Positions 35,085 through 45,044 of a stretch of 64,000 nt of DNA are shown here, piece after piece. The position numbers were made by a program, and so were the translations under genes. The stretch is taken from positions 2,294,001 through 2,358,000 of the forward strand of contig NZ_SDHZ01000001.1 in NCBI RefSeq assembly GCF_004118675.1, read 5' to 3'. Position 1 is the stretch's first letter. Every line of letters starts with the position of its first letter. The notes beneath the pieces were generated by a model that was not told the origin of the DNA, searched no databases, and worked only from the letters and a program-made list of their open reading frames with translations. The DNA comes from Filimonas effusa. Its GTDB lineage: Bacteria > Bacteroidota > Bacteroidia > Chitinophagales > Chitinophagaceae.

Positions 35085-36821
35085 CTACCAGTCGGGGTTT
35101 TGTTTGAGATTGGGATTCAACGATAACTGATCGGAGGGCAAGGGATAGAGGTAGTTTTTATTTGTCCATTTGCGGCCGGTTTCGATGATGAGGCAACCAT
35201 CTGCGTTTTTAGGGAAGGTGACATTAGACCATGCTGTCTGGAATTCGGTACCCGTCCATTTGATGCCGAGCATATCCTGCGGCATTTCGGTTTCGGCTGT
35301 TTTCCAGCGTTTCAGGTCATCGATGCGGAAGCCTTCGTTGTAGAACTCAACTGTTCTTTCCCTTCTTATTTCGGTACGCATGTCGAGGCCGTTGGCGTTA
35401 ACGAAAGCGTTGCTTAGTTTGGGCATGGTTGTGTTGATCCTGTTACGGACCAGGTTGAGGGAGAGATCCAGGTCCTGATCGGAGATGGCTCCATCGCGTT
35501 CGTAGACGGCTTCGGCATAGTTGAGCAGGACCTCGGCATAACGGATGATGGGGAAGTCGTAGCCTTCGTATTTAGTGGTGAGCGCTCTTTCGGTGGCCCA
35601 TTTCTGGTTGTGGTAGCCGCTGTTTATCGCTGGGGTAAATGACGTTACTGCCGATGCCAGGTCGGCGGCATCGCCGAGCCAGGTAACTCTGGGACTGGAC
35701 TCGCGCCAGTATGGTTTACGGCCCTGCATCAAAGTATATCGCATGCGGTTGTCGCGGTTCTGGAATTCGGAAGTCATGGTGCTGTATCCTGCGAAGACAG
35801 CCGACTTGTTAACCGGCAGGCCATCGGCGCAGAGGTACATGGTTGCGAACTTGCGTGTTACCATCTGGGCTGCGTTGGCGAAGCAGTTGTGTGTGATGTT
35901 CAAACCAATGGGATCGATCACACCATCGTGCCTTGTGGAGAAGATATATTCGGTATTGGAAGATTTCTTCAGGGATGCTGGATTTGATTTTACATCTTCG
36001 AGGATAAACAGATATTTCAGTGCGGAGTCTCCGAGTGCAGCCGGTTTAAAGAGGCTATACTGTTTGCTGTTGATAACGCCGAGGCTTGCTTTGGCTGCGA
36101 TATCGAGCAGCATTGCGGCGCGCGCCGTGTTGTTCCTGAACTTCTGCCATGTACCTTCGAAGAGGGCCACTCTGGAGAGGAAAGCCTGTGCTGTGCCTTT
36201 GCTTACCCTGCCGGCATCGGCCTGTGTAATATTACCCTGGAGCGGGAGATCTGGGATGGCAGCGTTGAGATCTTTTATGATGAAGTCGCACACTTCTTCC
36301 CTCGAGTTTCTTGCCGCAGTCAACAGCGGGTCGTTGGTTTGCGGGAGGCCTTCCACAATGATGGCGTCGCCGTAGAGCTGCAGCAGTTCGAAATAGATAT
36401 AGGCCCTGAAGAAACGCGCTTCGGCCGTGTAGACAGCTATTTCGGAGGGGGTGCTGTAGGAGGCTGCTTTAGCGATAAGTTCGTTTACCAGTCGTATTCT
36501 TTTATAGGCATCGGTAAAGGTGCCATCGGAGGAAGGGATGGAGTTGGTGCCGTTGCTATAGATATTGGGCGTGGTTGAAGTAAGCAGGTCGGAGCGGGTA
36601 TCGCTGTGGTAGCCATCGTAGACGGCGGAGCCGAAGTCGCGTGTCCAGGCATAGAACTGGGTGGCGTAGAGTTTAAAGTCGGCAGCGGAATTCCAGTAGT
36701 TACCATCGGAGATCTGGTCCTGCGGTTTGAGGTCGAGCATTTTATTACATCCGGCCATAACAGCGGCAGCGATGCCCAAGGCTACAGTTGCGATGACCCT
36801 TATATTTTTAAACATTTTCAT
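35085..36821 (-). CDS. SusD/RagB-family outer-membrane glycan-binding lipoprotein
   Basis: A 578-aa lipoprotein (lipobox VMAGC, Cys25) that forms the lid over the SusC channel and binds oligosaccharide at the cell surface. N-terminal LDLKPQDQISDGNYWNSAADF, TPR-like ARFFRAYIYFELLQLYGD, the C-terminal RYAEVLLNYAEAVYERDG, and the closing YLYPLPSDQLSLNPNLKQNPDW are standard for the family. It starts nine bases after the susC stop, as usual for the pair. Substrate cannot be read from sequence. Confidence 0.97.
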   Translation of the reverse strand: MKMFKNIRVIATVALGIAAAVMAGCNKMLDLKPQDQISDGNYWNSAADFKLYATQFYAWTRDFGSAVYDGYHSDTRSDLLTSTTPNIYSNGTNSIPSSDGTFTDAYKRIRLVNELIAKAASYSTPSEIAVYTAEARFFRAYIYFELLQLYGDAIIVEGLPQTNDPLLTAARNSREEVCDFIIKDLNAAIPDLPLQGNITQADAGRVSKGTAQAFLSRVALFEGTWQKFRNNTARAAMLLDIAAKASLGVINSKQYSLFKPAALGDSALKYLFILEDVKSNPASLKKSSNTEYIFSTRHDGVIDPIGLNITHNCFANAAQMVTRKFATMYLCADGLPVNKSAVFAGYSTMTSEFQNRDNRMRYTLMQGRKPYWRESSPRVTWLGDAADLASAVTSFTPAINSGYHNQKWATERALTTKYEGYDFPIIRYAEVLLNYAEAVYERDGAISDQDLDLSLNLVRNRINTTMPKLSNAFVNANGLDMRTEIRRERTVEFYNEGFRIDDLKRWKTAETEMPQDMLGIKWTGTEFQTAWSNVTFPKNADGCLIIETGRKWTNKNYLYPLPSDQLSLNPNLKQNPDW

Positions 36822-36830
36822 AATCGTCCA

Positions 36831-39800
36831 TTAAAAGGTTACATTAATACCGCCTGTGATAACCCTGTTGAAAGGGTAACGTTGTGCGGCAGAAACGGTG
36901 CGTGTTGCTTCGGGATCCCATCCATCGTTGATATAGGAGTATTCCCATATGTCGGATGCGGCGGCATAGATCCTGAGCCTGGAGATGAACCTGATCTTGC
37001 TGAGCACTGCAGCTGGTAGCGTGTAACCCAGTACAATGTTCTTAAGCCTTATATATGCCCCGTTCTCGGCGCTCCAATCGGACGCCTGGTAGTTGTAGTT
37101 GTTCACGGCGCTGTTGGTAGAATATTTAGGGAAGAAAGCCGCCCTGTTCTCCGGTGTCCAGTGATTGCCAACGGACTGATCGGTTGTATTGAGATAAACC
37201 GAGCGGAAAGGGATACGCCAGTTAACATCGTCGCGGAAAGTGGTTCTTTGACCGGCGCCCTGGAATACGAGCGAGCAATCGAAGCCTTTCCAGTCGGCGC
37301 CGATATTAAAGGCATAAGAGATCTGGGGATCATCGGTGCCGAGGTAGACAAGGTCTTTCATGTCGAGGACACCATCGTTGTTCACGTCTTTATACATGTT
37401 ATCGCCTACACGGATGGCGCTGGACAAACCTATGGCGTTGCCGATATTGTATTTATCGAGATAGTCCTGGCGTTGTTTTTCGGTTTGAATCCTGCCGTCG
37501 AGTTTAAGGCCGAAGATGGCGTTGAGCGGGCTTCCTTCCACTGCGCTGTTGAAGCCTTGTTTTACCACGTTGGCGCCGCCGAAGTTCAGGAGTTTGTTTT
37601 TAGCGCAGGTGAAGGCACCTCCTACTGTATAGTGCACTTTACCAAGATCGCCGGACCAGTTGAGGGTTGCTTCCCATCCATGTCCTTCGAACTCACCGAT
37701 ATTGGCTTTGGGTGCATTTGCGCCCAGGATGCCGGGATAGGTTTGTGAGAGCAGCATGTTGTTGTTCTTCTTTTTAAACCAATCGACGGAGCCGGTGAGA
37801 TGATTTTTCAATAAAGCATAATCGAAACCGATGTTATAGTTGTGGATCTTTTCCCATGTACGATTATAGCTTACCATGGTACCTGTAGTGGTAACATATG
37901 TTGCCAGTCCGTCGCCGATATAAGCGCCGGTACCTGAAACCATGTTGAGGAGCTGAACACCATCGTACATATCGATACCGCTCTGGTTACCTACTATGCC
38001 GTAAGAGGCTCTTAGTTTCAACTCGTTGATAAAGCTGAGGGAGGCGTTATGGCGGAAGAAGTTTTCTTTACTGATCCGCCATCCTCCTGAGAGGCCATAG
38101 AAGAAGTTCCAGCGGTTGGCGGGTGCGAACTTGGAAGATCCGTCGTAGCGGCCGTTTGCTTCGAGGAGGTATTTCGATTTATAATCGTAGTTGAACCTGC
38201 CGAAGTAAGAGCCTACTGCGTAGTGGTTACGGGTAGTTTTGTTACTTGCATTAGCAGGGTCTACAATCTGCACTTCGCCGGAGCCATTCAACACGCCGAG
38301 AGAGCTGTTGATATTGAAGACACGCGCCCAATAGTAGTCGTACTGATTGTATTCGTACTGGGTACCGAGCGTTGCTGCGATGTGATGATCACCGGCGATC
38401 GTTTTATCGTATTGCAGGTAAGCGGAGGCGGAATAGAAATCGGTTGATGCCGTACTCCGGGAGAAGTAGGTTGCCGGTTGCGTAGGGTTGGTTTGCACCT
38501 GCAGCGTGCCGGCATAGTTATACCATTGGATGCTGTTCTGCTGTACGTTACGTTGTGCGAAGCTGTTGTTGTAACCCAGGTTTACTACGAGTTTGAGATC
38601 GGAGCGGAGGTTAAAGCGCAGGTTTTCGCTGATGTTGAGGCTGGTAACATTGAGTTTGTTATCGCCTCCCAGTTCGGCGAACCAGTTGGGCGTGTATTGT
38701 CCACCCCATGCGTATGGCTTACCATTGAGCGTTGCTGCGGGCAAGCCCGGTTGCGCGTATCCCTGTCCTAATACGCTGCCGATCATTGACGGGGACAGCT
38801 GGTGCTGTTTGTTATATGCGATCACCGATTCGATAGAAAACCAGTCGGACACTTTAAGGTTGTTGTTGAGGCGGAGGTTGTACCGTTTGTTGTTATTGTT
38901 GCCCCATTGCAGGGTTCCATCATCGCCAAAGTAGCCCAGGGAAAGGCGGTACGTGGATCTGTCGCTACCGCCGGAGAGGCTGATATCCTGCTGTGTGGCG
39001 CCTGCATTTCCCCAGAGAATATCTGTCCAGTTATTATCGAGGAAGACATAGTCTTTGATATCTCCGAAGTTGGGGATGGGGTTTGCGCTGTTGAGGAGGT
39101 TGATATAACCATCTTTATTGGCCATAGCGAGATTGGCATATCTTATCCATACATCATCGGCGCCATAGCCATCGTTTGTTCTTGCTTCGATGACGCCGTT
39201 CGCCCATTGGTCGATGTTCATGAGCCGTGGCTGCAGGCCTACAATTTTATGGGAGTAGGTGCTGTTGAACTCAACAGCAGACTTACCTGCTTTGGCCTTT
39301 TTAGTGGTAACGAGGATGACACCGCCTGCGGCCCTGGAGCCGTAGATGGCTGCTGACGCGTCTTTCAGGAAGTTGATGTTTTCGATATCGTTGGAGTTGA
39401 TAAGCCGCAGTTCGCGGTAGCTATCGAGGGCAACGCCGTCGACAATTACGAGCGGTTCGGTAGCGTTGGCGGAGACGGCGCCGCGGAGTTTCACGGCCCA
39501 GGATTCATCGCCGGGGGCTGCTGACGAGCGGGTAATGATAACGCCGGGCACCTGTCCCTGCATGGCCTGGAGCGGGCTAGCCACGGTGCCTTTGTTCTGG
39601 AACATTTTGGCGCTGACGGTTGTAACCGCACCGGTGAGTGTTTCTTTTTTGCGGGTGCCATAACCTACGACGATGACTTCGTTGAGGCTATTGGCGGCTT
39701 CCTGCAATTGAATATCGGCGGCAGTGCTTTGCGGGGTGAGCGTCAATTCTTTTCCTGCAAAACCTATGTTTGAGAATTCGAGAACGATGTTCTGACCTGA

Positions 39801-40064
39801 TGGCACATTGATACTATAAGCACCATCCTGGTTGGTAACGACGGCAACGGAAGTTCCTTTTTGGGTAACGGTAACCCCTGCGAGCGGTTTACCCGTGGCA
39901 TCGGTGACCCTACCTTTTACGGTTCTTTTGGCGCGGACACCTGAGGCGGGGGCGGCAGGTTCCTGTGCGAATGCAGGAAGGGGGTTTGTTCCCAGTAATG
40001 CCAGTATCACTGATGTACCGGCAACAATACTGTACCGTTTGATACGGTGGTTAAATCTCCACAT
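36831..40064 (-). CDS. SusC/RagA-family TonB-dependent outer-membrane transporter
   Basis: A 1077-aa TonB-dependent importer of oligosaccharides, first gene of the PUL transcript. Signal peptide residues ~1-33 (...PAFAQE). A carboxypeptidase-D-like domain follows (VKGRVTDATGKPLAGVTV, about residues 48-130), then the TonB-box/plug region VVVGYGTRKKETLTGAV and a plug ending GGVILVTTKKAK, and a 22-strand barrel to the closing GGINVTF. There is no STN (signalling) domain, so regulation is expected to run through the HTCS next door and not an anti-sigma factor. The 476-base gap upstream holds candidate control elements. Confidence 0.97.
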   Translation of the reverse strand: MWRFNHRIKRYSIVAGTSVILALLGTNPLPAFAQEPAAPASGVRAKRTVKGRVTDATGKPLAGVTVTQKGTSVAVVTNQDGAYSINVPSGQNIVLEFSNIGFAGKELTLTPQSTAADIQLQEAANSLNEVIVVGYGTRKKETLTGAVTTVSAKMFQNKGTVASPLQAMQGQVPGVIITRSSAAPGDESWAVKLRGAVSANATEPLVIVDGVALDSYRELRLINSNDIENINFLKDASAAIYGSRAAGGVILVTTKKAKAGKSAVEFNSTYSHKIVGLQPRLMNIDQWANGVIEARTNDGYGADDVWIRYANLAMANKDGYINLLNSANPIPNFGDIKDYVFLDNNWTDILWGNAGATQQDISLSGGSDRSTYRLSLGYFGDDGTLQWGNNNNKRYNLRLNNNLKVSDWFSIESVIAYNKQHQLSPSMIGSVLGQGYAQPGLPAATLNGKPYAWGGQYTPNWFAELGGDNKLNVTSLNISENLRFNLRSDLKLVVNLGYNNSFAQRNVQQNSIQWYNYAGTLQVQTNPTQPATYFSRSTASTDFYSASAYLQYDKTIAGDHHIAATLGTQYEYNQYDYYWARVFNINSSLGVLNGSGEVQIVDPANASNKTTRNHYAVGSYFGRFNYDYKSKYLLEANGRYDGSSKFAPANRWNFFYGLSGGWRISKENFFRHNASLSFINELKLRASYGIVGNQSGIDMYDGVQLLNMVSGTGAYIGDGLATYVTTTGTMVSYNRTWEKIHNYNIGFDYALLKNHLTGSVDWFKKKNNNMLLSQTYPGILGANAPKANIGEFEGHGWEATLNWSGDLGKVHYTVGGAFTCAKNKLLNFGGANVVKQGFNSAVEGSPLNAIFGLKLDGRIQTEKQRQDYLDKYNIGNAIGLSSAIRVGDNMYKDVNNDGVLDMKDLVYLGTDDPQISYAFNIGADWKGFDCSLVFQGAGQRTTFRDDVNWRIPFRSVYLNTTDQSVGNHWTPENRAAFFPKYSTNSAVNNYNYQASDWSAENGAYIRLKNIVLGYTLPAAVLSKIRFISRLRIYAAASDIWEYSYINDGWDPEATRTVSAAQRYPFNRVITGGINVTF

Positions 40065-40540
40065 GGCTGTGATTTTGAGTTGTTATTCCAGCGACCCCGG
40101 GGATCGCCTTTGGCAGTTCAGCTAAATAATAATGAGGTAAAATGACCAGGTGATAATACGAAAACCGGGGGCGATGTGGCGCCGGTTGTTTGCAGCAAGT
40201 AATGTCGGAATGTCATAGACAAGGGAATTAATCGTTAAGTATTGGCAATAATCTGTGGTAGTGCCTGTTGCAATACCTGATGCAATATTATCCTAAGTTA
40301 ACCAGGAAGGACCTTGGTAAAAAGGCCATAAAACAAGGTCAAAATGACCAAATCGAGCATAAAAAGCAAGGACATTTTAAAAAATGGTTGTTTTGTCCAC
40401 TCCGGGAATTGAGAAAAACACCCCCTTGATGCGGGTTAAAAAAGTATTGGGCGGCTTTAGATCTTTGCGGGCGTCCGGCGGTGGCTATGCGCTACCGGGC
40501 AATAGTTGCCTTGTTCGACGGCTGACTTTCTGTCATTATT
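40065..40540. promoter_or_regulatory. Regulatory gap between HTCS and susC, with nested inverted repeats
   Basis: No gene is seen here. Visible elements: a GC-rich near-palindrome GCGACCCC/GGGGATCGC at 40091-40107 in the susC leader; the 10-mer AAAATGACCA twice as direct copies at 40139-40148 and 40341-40350; the palindrome GGTCA-AAA-TGACC at 40337-40349; and GACCTTG (40310-40316)/CAAGGTC (40334-40340) overlapping it. No full match to the -33/-7 consensus is present. This is the expected place for HTCS binding and the PUL promoter. Confidence 0.5.
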
Positions 40541-43500
40541 TTATTTACCAGACTGGAACGTATCGCGGTTGACCTTATATTTTCCTTCGAAGGGTTTCCG
40601 GTATTTTTTGATGTATTCGGATGGTTTCATTCCGAAGAGGCGGGTGAATTGTTCGCGGAAATACTGGACGTCGATGATGCCGACCATAGCGGCGGTTTCG
40701 TTGACGTTGTTGTTGGTATTGATCAATATTTCGGCTGCTTTGCGGAGACGGATGAAACGGATAAAGACATTGATGGAAAGTCCGGAGACCTCTTTTACCT
40801 TGCGGAAGAGATTGGAGCGACTCATGCCCATTTCGGAGATAAAGGTTTTGACGCTGAAGCTTTCGTCGTCGAGATGTTTTTCGACGATGGAGATACATTT
40901 TTCGAGGAAGGCTTTGTATTCTTCCGAGACATTGGTATTGTTTTTAGCCAATGTGATCTCTCCATAGAAATATTGCTGGAGGTTGTTCCTGTTTTTGAGG
41001 AGGCTGTTAACGCGGGCAACCAGGAGGTTGATATCGAAGGGTTTGGTGATATAGTCATCTGCGCCCCGTTCGACACCTTCGAGCTGGAGTTCGGGGGAAG
41101 ATGTTCCGGTGAGCAGGATGACGGGGATGTGGCTGGTAGCGGGGTCTTCCTTGATGGCTTTACAGAGGTCGATGCCGGTGATACCTTCCATTTTAATATC
41201 GCTGATGACGATATCGGGTTGGTGGTCGCGGGCTGTTGTAAGGCCTGCTTCGCCACTTGCGGCTTCGAAGACTGTAAAATGCTGCCGGAAGACACTTATA
41301 AGATATTGCCTGATCTGATTGTCGTCGTCGACTATGACCATGGTTTTCCTGTCGGTGACGAGGTCGTTTAGCTGGGGGGCGAGCGGTTTGGTTGCGTTGA
41401 GCGACGCATCGTTCATACCAGGTTCCTCTATTTTTTCCGTGAGTTCGCGGAGGAAGCTGTGCGCTTGTTCTGCCGATTGCGTTCCGGACAGGAAGTGTTG
41501 CTCTCCGGCTGATATAAGCTGCCCGGGGAGCAGATGTGCTGTCCCTTTTAAAAGGGTGATAGAGAATATGGTTCCTTTTCCTACGGAGCTTTGGTACTGT
41601 ACTGAGCCTTTATGCAGTTCGATAAAATATTTTACGAGGAAGAGGCCGATGCCGAAGCCAGGTTTACGAATGCCTATGCCTTCGGCCTGGTAGAATTTAT
41701 TAAACAGGCGGTCGCCCACTTCGGGAGGGATGCCCTGGCCGTTGTCGGCTACGCTGATCTCTATTTCTCTATTGTTTTCGGTGACCGAGAAACGGATGGC
41801 GCCTTCGCGGGGCGTGTATTTCATGGCGTTGGAGATGAGGTTGTACAGGATGATCTCCAGTTTTTCCTTATCGGCAAAGACCTCGAGGTTTTCATTTTCA
41901 CAGGAGAAGGAATAATTTATCTGCTGGATCCTGGCTTGCTGTGTGAAGGACAGATATACTTCTTTACACACCTCGCTGCAATTGAGCTTTGCGGCATGGA
42001 GTTTATCGGTTTCACTTTCGGCTTTGCGGAAAAGTAACAGTTGATCGACCAGGCTCAACATACGACGGGCATTCCTATAGATGACGCGGAGCAGGGTTGT
42101 GCCTGTATATTCCGGTGTTGCCTGGCCTATCAATTCTTTTGCGGGATTGATGATAAGGGTAAGCGGGGTGCGGAATTCGTGGGAGATATTGGTAAAAAAG
42201 GCAAGCCTCTTTTCATTGATCTCTTTTTCCTTTTCGTTCAGGACCCTTTCCTTTTCGAGTTCCGCTCTTTCCTTGTTACGTTCGGCCAGGGCTTTTGCTT
42301 CGTTGAGGTTGGCGATAGTAAGCTGGTAATGCAGGCGTGCCTGTTTAGTTTTGTATGAGAAATAGAGGTAAAGTAATGCACCGAGGGCCAGAACATAAAA
42401 GAGATAAGCCCACCAGCTACGATACCAGGGTGGCAGGATTATGATGTGCAGTTGGACCTGCTGCGGGTTCCAGACGCCATCGACATTGGTGCATTTGATG
42501 CGCAGGACGTAACTGCCTTCGGCAAGGTGCGTGTAAGCTGCGGTTCTGATATCGGATGTATAATTCCATTTACGATCCCAGCCATCGAGGTAGTAGGCGT
42601 AGGTGATCTTTTGTGGTGAAGAGTATTCAAGTGCGGTGAAGCTGAATGATAATACGGCTTTGTTATAGGGCACAGTGATGGCGTGGATGGCGGCGCTGTC
42701 TTTCCCGGAGATAAAAGAGTTGTCGTTTTCGAGCGACACAGAGTTTACGGAGATGCCTGTAAGCAGCAGCCTTGGCTGACTGGTTATGGGAACTATATTC
42801 TTTGGGTTAAAGATGTTGAAACCTTTTACCCCTCCGAACATGAGTTCACCTGAGCGAAGTTTCAGCGCTGCGTTGTACTGGAACTGGTTGCTTTGCAGGC
42901 CATCGCTTTGATCGTAGTTATGGCATGTTTTTTCAGCGACGTTGAACTTCGCGAGGCCGTGATAGGTGCTTAGCCAGAAGTAACCGTCGTTGGTATCGAT
43001 GATCTTGAGGACGCTGCTGCCGGGCAGGCCGTCATCGGCGGTAAAGCGACGGATGATCTTGCCTGTTGCGGGGTTGAACTGAAAGAGGCCACCTCCTTCG
43101 GTGGCTACCCATAGGAAGCCTTGTTTATCGAGACAAACATCCCAGATAGTGTATCCTATAAAGAAGGACCGATGTTGTTTATTGCGCCTGTCGATGCTGA
43201 TGAGGTGATCGAGTGTGCCTCCCCAGAAGTTACCTTTTGCATCTTCTTTGAGTGTAAACAGATCGGATATGGATGGATCGAAGATGCGGAAGCTATCGGC
43301 CGCGGGATCGTATCTATAGAGTGCACCGAGTTTATCGCCTTGCCGCAGTGTTCCTGTCCAGATAGTATGCTCTTTGTCTTCGTAGACCTGCTGAATGGCT
43401 TCGTTGAGGTTTCCGTTTATGGGGTTGTTGAAGGCATAACGTTTGAACTTAGCGGTAGCGGGATCCCATTTGTTGATGCCACCGAGGAAGGTGGCTACCC

Positions 43501-44779
43501 AGATATTATTATGATGATCGCCTATAATGCAGCGGACATTATCCTGCGAAAGGGAATTAGGATCGCCGGGTATGTGCCGGCAGACCTTGTACGTATTGGA
43601 GTTACGATTCCAGACGCTGACACCTTTCTCTTCAGAACCAATCCATATCAGGCCTTTTGCATCTTCGTAAAATGTCTGGATGATATTACTATTGAGGCCG
43701 GATGCATTGGCGGGGTCGTGCTGGAAGAGCTGGAAGCGGTTTTTACGGGGGTCGATGATGTTGACCCCTCCTCTGTCGGTGCCGATCCATTTCCTGTTTT
43801 CGCGGTCTTCATATACTGCGTAGACGGCGCCGTTGCTGAGCTGATCTTTTTTATCACCTGCATCGAGGAAGTTAAGTTCGTTAGCAGCGGGGTTGCATAT
43901 GACGAGGCCATCTCCGTTTCTGCCCATCCAGACCTGGCCTTTGCTATCGACCGTGACGGTGACGATGGGGTTGGCGCCTTTGTTCTTCCCGTTGAGATCG
44001 AGGACCTGGCGGGCGGTTGCGGTGTTTATATCGTAGACGTTGAGTTGCAAACCTGACGTGAACCACAACTGGTTACCGGAAGCCGCCATATTCACGGAGG
44101 GGCGGGCATATGGATATTTCAGTGACAGGCATTGTTTTGCAGGATCGTATTCGCAGATGCCGGTGTTTTGAACGAAGGCCCATATTCTGCCGTCGGATGT
44201 CATTTGAACGGATCGGACGGAATAGTTTACGATGCTGCGGTTACCGAGGATCAGCGGCAATTGCTTTGCTATGGAGCTGTTTTTGGAGCAGATGAGGAGT
44301 CCTATGTTTTCGGAGCCGATGAAGGCGTCGTTATTGCGGTTTGTGGCGACGGCCCTGATGACATCGGAGATCTTTGCGATGGGATGTGCGTTGGCGGGCT
44401 GGCAGGAAATTGTTCTGAATTTGCCCAGCAGGCCGTCGTAAGCGCTTATACCCTGGCGGGTGCCTACCCAGAGGTTGCCCTGGCCATCGGCTGTAATGCA
44501 GTTGATATAGTTATAGACGATGGAGTTTGAGTCTTTGCTGTTGTTTCGGAAGACTTTAAAATTGTAGCCGTCGAAGCGGTTGAGCCCATCGAGCGTACCG
44601 AACCACATAAAGCCTTTGGCGTCCTGGCAGATATTACGGACAGAGCTGTTAGACAGTCCCTGTTCGATGCCGAGGTAACTGATGGGGGGATCGGGCCAGG
44701 CAAAGCTATTTCCCGGGAAGAGTAAGCAGTATAGAAGCGCAAGACATATTGTTTTGCGGTAAGCAGAAGGTAATTTCAT
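40541..44779 (-). CDS. Hybrid two-component system (HTCS) sensor-regulator of the PUL
   Basis: A 1412-aa one-protein two-component system that senses an oligosaccharide in the periplasm and activates the adjacent PUL. Order of parts: signal peptide (~1-28); two seven-bladed Reg_prop beta-propellers (~30-720, repeated GxxWxGT); Y_Y_Y domain (~725-790, YAYYLDGWDRKWNY); one membrane helix (~798-818); a coiled coil; HisKA with phospho-acceptor His867 (NISHEFRTPL); HATPase (DNGQGIPPE, GFGIGLFLVKYF); receiver with Asp1194 (ISDIKM) and Lys in YITKPF; and an AraC-type helix-turn-helix (~1305-1400, ending GMKPSEYIKKYRK). All catalytic residues are intact. It is transcribed in the same direction as the PUL but 476 bases away, so probably separately. 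Confidence 0.97.
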   Translation of the reverse strand: MKLPSAYRKTICLALLYCLLFPGNSFAWPDPPISYLGIEQGLSNSSVRNICQDAKGFMWFGTLDGLNRFDGYNFKVFRNNSKDSNSIVYNYINCITADGQGNLWVGTRQGISAYDGLLGKFRTISCQPANAHPIAKISDVIRAVATNRNNDAFIGSENIGLLICSKNSSIAKQLPLILGNRSIVNYSVRSVQMTSDGRIWAFVQNTGICEYDPAKQCLSLKYPYARPSVNMAASGNQLWFTSGLQLNVYDINTATARQVLDLNGKNKGANPIVTVTVDSKGQVWMGRNGDGLVICNPAANELNFLDAGDKKDQLSNGAVYAVYEDRENRKWIGTDRGGVNIIDPRKNRFQLFQHDPANASGLNSNIIQTFYEDAKGLIWIGSEEKGVSVWNRNSNTYKVCRHIPGDPNSLSQDNVRCIIGDHHNNIWVATFLGGINKWDPATAKFKRYAFNNPINGNLNEAIQQVYEDKEHTIWTGTLRQGDKLGALYRYDPAADSFRIFDPSISDLFTLKEDAKGNFWGGTLDHLISIDRRNKQHRSFFIGYTIWDVCLDKQGFLWVATEGGGLFQFNPATGKIIRRFTADDGLPGSSVLKIIDTNDGYFWLSTYHGLAKFNVAEKTCHNYDQSDGLQSNQFQYNAALKLRSGELMFGGVKGFNIFNPKNIVPITSQPRLLLTGISVNSVSLENDNSFISGKDSAAIHAITVPYNKAVLSFSFTALEYSSPQKITYAYYLDGWDRKWNYTSDIRTAAYTHLAEGSYVLRIKCTNVDGVWNPQQVQLHIIILPPWYRSWWAYLFYVLALGALLYLYFSYKTKQARLHYQLTIANLNEAKALAERNKERAELEKERVLNEKEKEINEKRLAFFTNISHEFRTPLTLIINPAKELIGQATPEYTGTTLLRVIYRNARRMLSLVDQLLLFRKAESETDKLHAAKLNCSEVCKEVYLSFTQQARIQQINYSFSCENENLEVFADKEKLEIILYNLISNAMKYTPREGAIRFSVTENNREIEISVADNGQGIPPEVGDRLFNKFYQAEGIGIRKPGFGIGLFLVKYFIELHKGSVQYQSSVGKGTIFSITLLKGTAHLLPGQLISAGEQHFLSGTQSAEQAHSFLRELTEKIEEPGMNDASLNATKPLAPQLNDLVTDRKTMVIVDDDNQIRQYLISVFRQHFTVFEAASGEAGLTTARDHQPDIVISDIKMEGITGIDLCKAIKEDPATSHIPVILLTGTSSPELQLEGVERGADDYITKPFDINLLVARVNSLLKNRNNLQQYFYGEITLAKNNTNVSEEYKAFLEKCISIVEKHLDDESFSVKTFISEMGMSRSNLFRKVKEVSGLSINVFIRFIRLRKAAEILINTNNNVNETAAMVGIIDVQYFREQFTRLFGMKPSEYIKKYRKPFEGKYKVNRDTFQSGK

Positions 44780-45044
44780 ATGCGCACGAGGCCAATTTGC
44801 TACGACCGGATGGAAGCTACTATTTTTTTAGCAGAAAGTGTTGCGGGATTGGGAAGAGGTGTTGATGCGGAGAGGAGGTTATTGAGGTTTAAAGCGGCTT
44901 TAAGGCGGGTATATAAAGCGTACTATTTCGCAGCGGAGGAAATGGCGGTGCCGGAGAGAGCTTAGGGGCGCGCAAAAAGCGTACCGATGACTTCAAGTCC
45001 GGCTACCTATTCAGCCGTTCGATGCTATTGTTTGGGTTATGGTT
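44780..45044. other. Gap without recognised gene upstream of the HTCS
   Basis: 265 bases between the HTCS start and the next gene. A short open frame crosses it but has no homology I recognise and no family features. No -7 box with a full consensus match is seen. It probably carries the HTCS promoter. Confidence 0.4.

Noticed and set aside
43121-44056. A 311-codon open frame antisense to the HTCS propeller region
   Set aside because: The HTCS frame is fully supported by repeated propeller motifs; the antisense frame shows no family features and probably results from high third-base GC.
44780-44965. A 61-codon open frame in the gap upstream of the HTCS
   Set aside because: No signal peptide, membrane segment or known motif, an Arg/Ala-rich composition, and its start touches the HTCS start on the other strand; judged a chance frame.
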